A stretch of 34,722 nucleotides of DNA. Source: Chloroflexota bacterium (GTDB lineage: Bacteria; Chloroflexota; Dehalococcoidia; Lucifugimonadales; Lucifugimonadaceae). Numbering within the stretch: position 1 is the first letter of the stretch; each line of letters begins with the position of its first letter. Under the pieces are notes generated by a model. It had not been told where the DNA came from and ran no database searches. It worked only from the letters and a program-made list of their open reading frames with translations. Location: assembly GCA_002699165.1 (NCBI GenBank), contig PABO01000013.1, positions 5,880-40,601 on the forward strand, read 5' to 3'. Below, in pieces: positions 10,112-17,180 of the stretch. The position numbers and the translations under genes were made by a program.

Positions 10112-10330
10112 CTAAATTAAATTGATTCTTTGTCTATTATTTACTGAGTTATGAAATTCATCAAAATTAGAAATAAATGAAAATCCAAGATTAGATATTT
10201 CTTTTTTTCTTTTGATACCAGTGTCGTAAACATAAACATCTTTTGTAACTGTTTCATTAAGATTTCTAGAGTGTATTGATCCTATAGAACAAGAAACTGG
10301 AAGTACAAATGAATGATTTAATAAACTCAT
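10112..10330 (-). CDS. Small hypothetical protein (72 aa)
   Basis: ORF sits precisely in the operon spacing (9 nt and 2 nt gaps to its neighbours); no family recognised. Confidence 0.5.
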   Translation of the reverse strand: MSLLNHSFVLPVSCSIGSIHSRNLNETVTKDVYVYDTGIKRKKEISNLGFSFISNFDEFHNSVNNRQRINLI

Positions 10331-10332
10331 AA

Positions 10333-11052
10333 TTAAATCATACTAACGGATATAAAATATATAGCCATAAGACACATTGATGAATTTTCTATAATTGTAA
10401 GATTTGATAGAGGTACATTAAAAGATGATCCAAGACATGCACAATCTATCGCCTGATTATTTTTCAATTTTTTAAATATCCCTATACTTTGTGGAATTAA
10501 GATAAATAATGTCACTATATTTGAAAATAAAAGTAATGTTGCTGTAAGAAAAAATATTCCTAATATTAATTCAAGAAAAGGATAAATAATTCCGAATTTA
10601 AAAAATCTTTTTGTTATGGGATCATAATTAGAAAAAGAAATAGCAAATTGTTTAACATTCTGTAATTTTAAAAAAGAAAAAATTATAAAAAAGTAACCCA
10701 TAAAAAATCTTAAGAACCCATCCATGGTATTTTCAGTATTATAAAATGAAATTGCAGTGAGTAGTAGAACTAAGCCTAAAGTTATAAAAATTGGTTTATA
10801 AGTACTAAAGTAACTCATAATTATATTTTTTTCATTTTTTGAGTTATTTGAAACGTTATAGTCTCCAACAGAACTTAATATTTTATTAAGTTCAGAAATT
10901 TCATAATTTCTATCGGAAAAAAGCTCTAGTCTGCTGTCATCTAATGTAATATTAGCTTTAGAAATATCATTTTCTAGTTCGAGCTTAGTTTTAATTGTAG
11001 ATACACACCCATCACAGGTCATTCCATCTATTCTAAATATATTATTATTCAT
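10333..11052 (-). CDS. Heavy-metal-associated (HMA) domain fused to MauE/DoxX-like membrane domain
   Basis: N-terminal GMTCDGC; C-terminal TM region with DCACLGSSFNVPLSNLTIIEN, MauE-like. Confidence 0.75.
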   Translation of the reverse strand: MNNNIFRIDGMTCDGCVSTIKTKLELENDISKANITLDDSRLELFSDRNYEISELNKILSSVGDYNVSNNSKNEKNIIMSYFSTYKPIFITLGLVLLLTAISFYNTENTMDGFLRFFMGYFFIIFSFLKLQNVKQFAISFSNYDPITKRFFKFGIIYPFLELILGIFFLTATLLLFSNIVTLFILIPQSIGIFKKLKNNQAIDCACLGSSFNVPLSNLTIIENSSMCLMAIYFISVSMI

Positions 11053-11061
11053 AGTTTTTTC

Positions 11062-12336
11062 TTAAAAATCTGTGTTACACCAAGGATTTTGCTCTACAAA
11101 AAACATTTTTGTTAATTTTCTTAGAGAATTATGATCATCTACATCTATGTTTCCTGCTTGAAAATGTTCACCAGGGGAAGTTCCTCCAAAATATATAGAG
11201 CTTAAATCTGAAGGTCTCATATAAATATCTGGTTTATTTTTTACTTTTTTTACTTCTGTATTTGTTCCATCTGTTTCAATCAGATAAGTACCTTCAATAT
11301 CTTTTTGGTTTTGACCTGAAATGCTAATAGTAATATTCCCTTTATAATTATATGTTCGACTTTCAAGCATTGATATGGGATCAATTATTCTGACCCATAG
11401 TCCATCAATTGTATCTCTTTTTAATTTTCTGGGATTTTCTAGCATCAAATAAAGGGAATCATTGGGAGCTCTTCTATTAAATGTTACCTCTTCTACTAAT
11501 TCGACACCAAAAATGTAGTGCCATAGTGCATTATTAGTTTCTCTATCTATAGAAATTATTTCTTCAACTCTTAATGTTCCTTTATCATCCTCATGAGCAA
11601 CGCCTGATTCTTTATCAAAATTATAAAATGCATAACCTGAGGGTTTATTATCTTTATAGGCAATCACAAAAAAGAAACCACTATTTCCTGACTTGTTATA
11701 CATTGTTTGCTCATCTTCATAAAGCATATAATTCCAATATCCCTGAGTCCTGTCAGTTGCTCCATTTTGGCATGTCCTAAATATGTCATAAATTTTTGGA
11801 ATTTCTTCTAAAGCTGTATTTTTGTCTACTAATTCAAATCGAATTGAATCATTCTTTGCTTTTGATAAATTGGCATGATTTGAATTGATTTGCCAATCCT
11901 CCCTAATTGTTGCGAGCCCATATCCAAATCTGCTATATAGTAATGACTGAGATGCCCACAAACCTGCTATTGAATCTCCTCTTTCTTTTGCTTGGCAATG
12001 AAGCTTATTCATCATTGACGAAAAAATACCTTTTCGTTTATGAGTTGGTAATGTCCCCATAAATGCAATTCCAGCCATACTTATGGAGTTACCTCCAGGG
12101 ACTGACATTGAGTATTTATCAGCTCCTCCTGTTCCAACTATTTTATTTATATCTGTATCAAATGCTGCTATTAATCTATCACTCGGTTGATTCCAAGTTT
12201 CAAAATCAATCATAAATCTATCATTAACCATTCGTTTGACTACATCTTTTTTAGGGATATCTCCAAAGACAGTCCTTACAGATGTTCTCCATTCAAATAT
12301 GTTTGATTTATCGACAGGTATAATTTTTATTGACAT
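11062..12336 (-). CDS. GNAT family N-acetyltransferase, Eis-like (GNAT plus SCP2-like C-terminal domain)
   Basis: AGIAFMGTLPTHKRKGIFSSMM acetyl-CoA loop, GLWASQSLLYSRFGYGLAT, C-terminal FFVEQNPWCNTDF. Confidence 0.83.
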   Translation of the reverse strand: MSIKIIPVDKSNIFEWRTSVRTVFGDIPKKDVVKRMVNDRFMIDFETWNQPSDRLIAAFDTDINKIVGTGGADKYSMSVPGGNSISMAGIAFMGTLPTHKRKGIFSSMMNKLHCQAKERGDSIAGLWASQSLLYSRFGYGLATIREDWQINSNHANLSKAKNDSIRFELVDKNTALEEIPKIYDIFRTCQNGATDRTQGYWNYMLYEDEQTMYNKSGNSGFFFVIAYKDNKPSGYAFYNFDKESGVAHEDDKGTLRVEEIISIDRETNNALWHYIFGVELVEEVTFNRRAPNDSLYLMLENPRKLKRDTIDGLWVRIIDPISMLESRTYNYKGNITISISGQNQKDIEGTYLIETDGTNTEVKKVKNKPDIYMRPSDLSSIYFGGTSPGEHFQAGNIDVDDHNSLRKLTKMFFVEQNPWCNTDF

Positions 12337-12337
12337 T

Positions 12338-14356
12338 TTATTTTTTCTTTAGAGCTTCTTTTCCTGCTTTTAGCGTTTCTATAATTTTATCAACATCATA
12401 AACACATCCACCCCAAGTTCCTCCACTAACATCTTGTAGTGCAGCCCAAAGCCTTGTATCGTCTGGTAAATTTTTATTTGCCTTAATTTCTAAAAATGCA
12501 CTTCTTTGACCTAATTCTTTATCTCCCCATTCTTTTCCTTTATTGTCTCCATCTTCACCTACTAAATTGACCGATCCATTTAATTTTTTTGTATCAATAA
12601 TTATTTCTATTAGATCACCTTCTTTTAGTAATCCTATAGGGCCACCAGCTAAAGCTTCAGGACCAATATGTCCAATACATGCTCCAGTTGATACCCCTGA
12701 AAACCTTGCATCAGTAAGTAAAGCTATTTCTTTGCCGTAAGAAAGATGTTTAAGGGCAGCGGTAATTTGGTAAGTTTCTTCCATTCCTGTCCCGTTTGGA
12801 CCTCCACAAATTATAACTAAAATTTCTCCTCTTTTTAATTTATCTGGGCCTGTTGACTTTATTGATCTCATTGCATCATTTTCAGAATTGAAAACCCTTG
12901 CAAAGCCAGTATTTCTATAAACTCCATCATCATCTATTACTTCAGGATCAATTGCAGTAGATTTGATAACAGATCCTTCTGGTGCAATATTTCCTAATGG
13001 AAAAGTTACAGTAGATGTTAAACCTTTAAGAGTTGCATTAGATTTACTCATTATGACATTATTGGGATCAACTTTATCATTTTCTGATAGAAAATTTCTA
13101 ACATATTTTCTTCTATCTGATTCTTCCCACCATTCAAGATTTTCTCTTAAAGTTTTTCCAGTAACTGTCATTTCGTCTAAATTCAATAATCCTAATTTTT
13201 TTAAGTTAAGCATTACTTCAGGTACTCCACCGGCTGCATAAAATTGAGCTGTGGGATATCCTACTGGCCCGTTAGGAAGAACATCAACTAATCTTGGAAC
13301 ATAGCTGTTAACTCTTGCCCAATCATCAACAGTCATTCTTCTTCTCCCAACTGCATGGGCTATAGCAGGTAAGTGTAGTAATAAATTAGTTGAGCCTCCA
13401 CATGCTGCATGAAGCACCATTGCGTTTTCAAATGCTTTGTCGGTAAGGATTTTTTCAATAGATATTTTTTCATTTTCTAAATTCATTAATGCTTTTGCAG
13501 ATCTTTTAGCATTGTTCGCCCAAGCAGGAGTACCGCTCGGAGTACATGCTGAGTGGGTAAGGGCTATTCCTAAAGACTCTGCAATAACCTGGGAAGTTCC
13601 AGCTGTTCCTAAAAATTGGCAACCTCCGCCTGGAGATGCACATGCTCTACATCCCATATCTTGAGCGTATTCAAGAGAAATTTCTCCTTGTGCAAATCTT
13701 GCACCTATAGACTGTATTTTTCCTGCATCTTCACCATTTTTAGGAGCCAATGTAGAACCCCCTGGTACGATTATTGAAGGTTTGTCTTTCATGCCAGCCA
13801 AAGCCATCATCATAGCAGGTAAACCTTTGTCACATGAAGCAATTCCCATAACAGCTTTTGCCGTGGGTAAGGATCTAGCTATTCTTCTAAATACTTTTGC
13901 AGCATCGTTTCTGTAAGGCAATGAATCAAACATGCCAGTAGTTCCTTGAGTTCTACCATCACACGGATCTGAACAATAAGCTGAAAATGGCAGCCCTCCC
14001 ATTTCATTTATAGTATTTGCAGCATTTTCAACAAGAGATGATAGTTCCCAATGACCAGTATGAAAGCCTAATGCTATTGGTTCTCCGTCTTTATTTTTTA
14101 AACCTCCACTGGTAGAAAGAATCAAAAATTGCTTTCTTAATAACTCACTAGGATTCCACCCCATACCAGCATTTTGAGTTAACCCAAAATGATTACCACT
14201 CGGTTCATTTATTAGTATTTCAGGAGTAAAAGGGATTTTTCCTGAAGGACCATCTGCGTGTGTTTGAATTTTGTATGTTGCTTCCGAACTTCCCTCAATA
14301 ATGTCTAAATAAGACACATTTAAATTTTTATCTGATACCACATTCTCTCCAATCAT
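12338..14356 (-). CDS. IlvD/Edd-superfamily dehydratase, YjhG/YagF-like (sugar-acid dehydratase)
   Basis: FeS/active-site motifs (SDPCDGRTQGTTGMFDSL, GIASCDKGLPAMMMALAG, GGGCQFLGTAGTSQV, HAACGGSTNLLLHLPAIA); ATG at 14356 preferred over the track's TTG at 14395. Confidence 0.88.
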   Translation of the reverse strand: MIGENVVSDKNLNVSYLDIIEGSSEATYKIQTHADGPSGKIPFTPEILINEPSGNHFGLTQNAGMGWNPSELLRKQFLILSTSGGLKNKDGEPIALGFHTGHWELSSLVENAANTINEMGGLPFSAYCSDPCDGRTQGTTGMFDSLPYRNDAAKVFRRIARSLPTAKAVMGIASCDKGLPAMMMALAGMKDKPSIIVPGGSTLAPKNGEDAGKIQSIGARFAQGEISLEYAQDMGCRACASPGGGCQFLGTAGTSQVIAESLGIALTHSACTPSGTPAWANNAKRSAKALMNLENEKISIEKILTDKAFENAMVLHAACGGSTNLLLHLPAIAHAVGRRRMTVDDWARVNSYVPRLVDVLPNGPVGYPTAQFYAAGGVPEVMLNLKKLGLLNLDEMTVTGKTLRENLEWWEESDRRKYVRNFLSENDKVDPNNVIMSKSNATLKGLTSTVTFPLGNIAPEGSVIKSTAIDPEVIDDDGVYRNTGFARVFNSENDAMRSIKSTGPDKLKRGEILVIICGGPNGTGMEETYQITAALKHLSYGKEIALLTDARFSGVSTGACIGHIGPEALAGGPIGLLKEGDLIEIIIDTKKLNGSVNLVGEDGDNKGKEWGDKELGQRSAFLEIKANKNLPDDTRLWAALQDVSGGTWGGCVYDVDKIIETLKAGKEALKKK

Positions 14357-14375
14357 TCTCTTATGACTTAATAAT

Positions 14376-14388
14376 AAAATATTATAAA
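14376..14388 (-). promoter_or_regulatory. Putative -10 element (TATAAT) of the 10-gene operon
   Basis: Minus strand reads TTTGTATCTTTATAATATTTT just upstream of ATG 14356; no clear -35. Confidence 0.35.
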
Positions 14389-14540
14389 GATACAAATATA
14401 GCTATTGGTATAAATTACGAATTAGAAGATTTTCAACCAGTATATGAGTTGTAAATTGGTTCAGAGCTAGCAATGTAAATTATAATAACTAGTATTAGCT
14501 GAAAATATTTATCTTAACTCTTAGTAGAAAGTTCTTAAAA

Positions 14541-14996
14541 CTATAATCGTGCTACATACCGTGCTAATAATTTTTCGCTCTCCAAAAACATCATGTTATT
14601 TAAGAATTTACCTTTAACTGTATTGCTAAAACGTTTCTTTTCAGGTTCACAATTAGTTTTATTTTTGAGAAGCTCTTCACCTATTTGATTCATTAATGAA
14701 ATAACTTTTTTATAATCATCTTTCATAATTCTTTTTACGAAATTAGAGTGATACCCTCTTTCATCAATAAATCTTATTATTTGTTTTTTAAGTAGCTCAT
14801 TCCAAGTTTCTAGAGGAGCTTCTAAGACAACCTCTTTATCTTTTTTACTATCGTCTTCTATGAAGGAAATAGTATCGAGCAATATATTTAGGCTCTGTGG
14901 GTTTGGTTTTAAACTAGAGATATCTAGCTCCATAAGTTCTGAATAGTATCTGCTTTTTATTCCAAACTTTATTATTACTTTTTGAAAATCACTCAT
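14541..14996 (-). CDS. Hypothetical protein, 151 aa
   Basis: Uninterrupted charged ORF with good codon texture; no family recognised. Confidence 0.6.
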   Translation of the reverse strand: MSDFQKVIIKFGIKSRYYSELMELDISSLKPNPQSLNILLDTISFIEDDSKKDKEVVLEAPLETWNELLKKQIIRFIDERGYHSNFVKRIMKDDYKKVISLMNQIGEELLKNKTNCEPEKKRFSNTVKGKFLNNMMFLESEKLLARYVARL

Positions 14997-15076
14997 CTAA
15001 AAATTATAACCCTCTGGAGAAATTTAGTAATAAATCTTTGCGTGCAGAAATTATGAATTAATCAGAATCTAATAAT

Positions 15077-15095
15077 ATTATTCATATTGAATAAT
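15077..15095. terminator. Hairpin immediately after the stop of the 125-aa membrane ORF
   Basis: ATTATTCA-TAT-TGAATAAT, 8-bp perfect stem. Confidence 0.4.
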
Positions 15096-15472
15096 TAGTC
15101 TAGTTTATTTGATTTTCTAAACTCCGCAATGATCGTGAAAACATTAATTAATATTGTTAGCAACCAAAAGGGTATTAATATGTATGAACCCCATCCAATA
15201 TGTTCATCACCGCCATCTTGTAATGACTCAATCATTTCGGATGAATTAGTTGCAAAAATCAATATGTAAGAAATTGTTGGAAGGGCAAGGATAGTAGCTC
15301 CCTTTTTCCCTTTCAGAAAGTATGCTAAAGCTATCAGAGCTCCTATCGGAAGCACTATGATTAGAAACCCCATTCCTTCAACTGCAAAAGCTATATAAAT
15401 ATGAAAAATAACGATTATTGCATTAGCAATTGCTGCATTTCGTATATCTGAAAGAAATCTTAGAATAGACAT
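15095..15472 (-). CDS. Hypothetical membrane protein, 125 aa, about 3-4 TM segments
   Basis: Several hydrophobic stretches (ANAIIVIFHIYIAFAV, FLIIVLPIGALIALAYFL, ILIPFWLLTILINVFTII). Confidence 0.65.
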   Translation of the reverse strand: MSILRFLSDIRNAAIANAIIVIFHIYIAFAVEGMGFLIIVLPIGALIALAYFLKGKKGATILALPTISYILIFATNSSEMIESLQDGGDEHIGWGSYILIPFWLLTILINVFTIIAEFRKSNKLD

Positions 15473-15629
15473 ATTTGTATTCCTTATATAATCTTTTTTA
15501 TTTTATTCTACACAACCGTAATTTTTTATATCAATTAAGTATGGATAATGCTGGTAATATTGAACTTTATTTTCTTGGAATATATCTCACGACCCTACAC
15601 ATCATTTATTGTCTGTATATACTATAAAG

Positions 15630-15671
15630 CGTAGCTATTAATATTCCAGCCAGAATCTATTAGTAGCTACG
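15630..15671. other. Long intergenic hairpin / inverted repeat
   Basis: CGTAGCTATTAATA (15630-15643) pairs with TATTAGTAGCTACG (15658-15671): 14 bp with one T-G wobble, plus 3 bp inner TTC/GAA. Confidence 0.6.
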
Positions 15672-15737
15672 TATCAATTATGTTGATTTTTTTAAATAGA
15701 TTATGCTTGAGTTAGTTATCTAAAACTTAATATTTTT

Positions 15738-15860
15738 ATGAATGAAAAAAGAAAAAAAGAAGATTCTAGTACAGAAATTAAAATAACTAGAAAAGAGAAA
15801 CTCAATTTTCTAAATGATTTATTTGAATCTGATGATAAAACAAATGTATATCTTGGATGA
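15738..15860 (+). CDS. Putative micro-ORF, 40 aa, charged
   Basis: MNEKRKKEDSSTEIKITRKEKLNFLNDLFESDDKTNVYLG*; stop overlaps the next ATG as ATGA; below the track's length cutoff. Confidence 0.4.
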   Translation: MNEKRKKEDSSTEIKITRKEKLNFLNDLFESDDKTNVYLG

Positions 15861-15964
15861 ATGAACAAAAAATAAGAAAATTAATACGATATGTTTTTGG
15901 AATATTAGCAGTTATTTTTATATTACTTTTTGCATTGACCTCAATAATTGCTTCATTTCAATAA
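15857..15964 (+). CDS. Putative micro-ORF, 35 aa, single TM
   Basis: MNEQKIRKLIRYVFGILAVIFILLFALTSIIASFQ*; positive N-terminus then TM; ATGA overlap with preceding ORF. Confidence 0.4.
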   Translation: MNEQKIRKLIRYVFGILAVIFILLFALTSIIASFQ

Positions 15965-16033
15965 ATGTCCAAAATAGTTATCTCTTTTTTTTAAAGATAG
16001 ATGTCTATATTTTGTATAGATATAATTTTATAT

Positions 16034-16219
16034 ATGAAAATAAATTCTACGACGAGAAAAATATTAACTAGAAGTATATTCTGGATTATTTATTCATATA
16101 TTCTTTATGTTGCAATAATTGGTGGATGGTGGGTTTGGGTTGCAATACTATCGCCAATTTTATTTTATATTTTTTATTATGAAGATTTGCCTGAATCCTT
16201 AAAAAGAAAAAAGAAGTAA
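16034..16219 (+). CDS. Small membrane protein (61 aa from ATG 16034; track starts at 16001)
   Basis: MKINSTTRKILTRSIFWIIYSYILYVAIIGGWWVWVAILSPILFYIFYYEDLPESLKRKKK; basic/TM/TM/basic layout. Confidence 0.55.
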   Translation: MKINSTTRKILTRSIFWIIYSYILYVAIIGGWWVWVAILSPILFYIFYYEDLPESLKRKKK

Positions 16220-16352
16220 ATCTGATTTATTAGGGATAAATTTAGAGAAAAATGTGCTATCACTTTCTATTTATTTCCCTAGCAATAAGGAAACTGCAAA
16301 ATTAGTAAATAATAGCACTTTACAATTATATATGAGAAACCATTAAATAAAA

Positions 16353-16407
16353 TGACCCTCAAAACATAATCTAAAGTGGATTAGAGAAAATATTTTAAAG
16401 AGGGTCA
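16353..16407 (-). terminator. Putative terminator downstream of the ART-like gene (minus-strand reading)
   Basis: TGACCCTC (16353-16360) / GAGGGTCA (16400-16407), 8-bp stem; on the minus strand followed by TTTTATTT; inner hairpin TAATC...GATTA. Confidence 0.45.
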
Positions 16408-16416
16408 CATATCCTG

Positions 16417-16438
16417 TACTAGAAAAAATATTCTAGTA
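16417..16438. terminator. Short perfect hairpin between convergent ORFs
   Basis: TACTAGAA-AAAATA-TTCTAGTA, 8-bp perfect stem. Confidence 0.45.
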
Positions 16439-16462
16439 GTCGGCTCATATACAATTCTATCA

Positions 16463-17143
16463 TTACATGTTCTTGATTGGTTCTAATTGTTCAAATTCTT
16501 TAAATTCTTTGTAAGGAATTATCTCTACTTTGTTTTCATTAGGTATCAAAATTACTTCATCTTCTCCTCTTGTATTATGGTAAAAAATAACATCATCTTT
16601 AGTTACTCTCATACTTAAAAATCTATTGTATTTAGGTTCTGATTTGATTGATTTATTTTTTATCCAAAACCATGAAGCTATACCTTTGTTAATTGTCCAA
16701 GATATTCCGTTAGTGCTTCCCGCTCTATAAACAGTAAAATTTCCGTCAGGTAAATCTTTTTTTTGTTGATCAGAAATTGGAAATAACTTAAATAAATCTT
16801 TCCATTTAGTTAGGAATTTATGATTTTCTAATCCTTTTTTAGACCAAATATCATTACACCATTCTTCAATCAACATTGCTTCATATTGCTCTTCTGAAAA
16901 ATAAGTATAAAAAAGTCTTTCAATATCTATTCCCTCAAATGCTTCTGCAAAACTTTCCGCATTATTCATGAGGCGTGTGAGTATAATCGAATCTCCTGAA
17001 AGATCAGCATCTCTTATTGCTTCCTCTCCTTCACTTGATTTATATATGATTCCTAAAACAACTAGTAAATCTATATGTTTTTCATAAGAAATACTAAGAA
17101 ATAGATCATTCCATTCTTTTATTTGATATGGTTTCCTGCTCAT
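16463..17143 (-). CDS. Hypothetical protein with C-terminal ADP-ribosyltransferase-like motifs
   Basis: FTVYRAG ... GISWTINKGIASWFWIK ... FYHNTRGEDEVILIP, consistent with an R-S-E arrangement (YR, S-W-T, E-D-E). Confidence 0.5.
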   Translation of the reverse strand: MSRKPYQIKEWNDLFLSISYEKHIDLLVVLGIIYKSSEGEEAIRDADLSGDSIILTRLMNNAESFAEAFEGIDIERLFYTYFSEEQYEAMLIEEWCNDIWSKKGLENHKFLTKWKDLFKLFPISDQQKKDLPDGNFTVYRAGSTNGISWTINKGIASWFWIKNKSIKSEPKYNRFLSMRVTKDDVIFYHNTRGEDEVILIPNENKVEIIPYKEFKEFEQLEPIKNM

Positions 17144-17158
17144 TTTTTTTTATTATAA

Positions 17159-17178
17159 AAATACTAATTTTAGTATTT
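17159..17178 (-). terminator. Rho-independent-like terminator after the enolase-superfamily gene
   Basis: Minus strand AAATACTA-AAAT-TAGTATTT followed by a T-rich stretch, directly after the stop codon. Confidence 0.55.
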
Positions 17179-17180
17179 CA

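Noticed and set aside
12543-13664. Plus-strand ORFs of 65-92 aa inside the dehydratase gene (12543, 12963, 13437)
   Set aside because: Shadow ORFs antisense to a strongly supported conserved CDS; compositionally odd proteins with no recognisable features.
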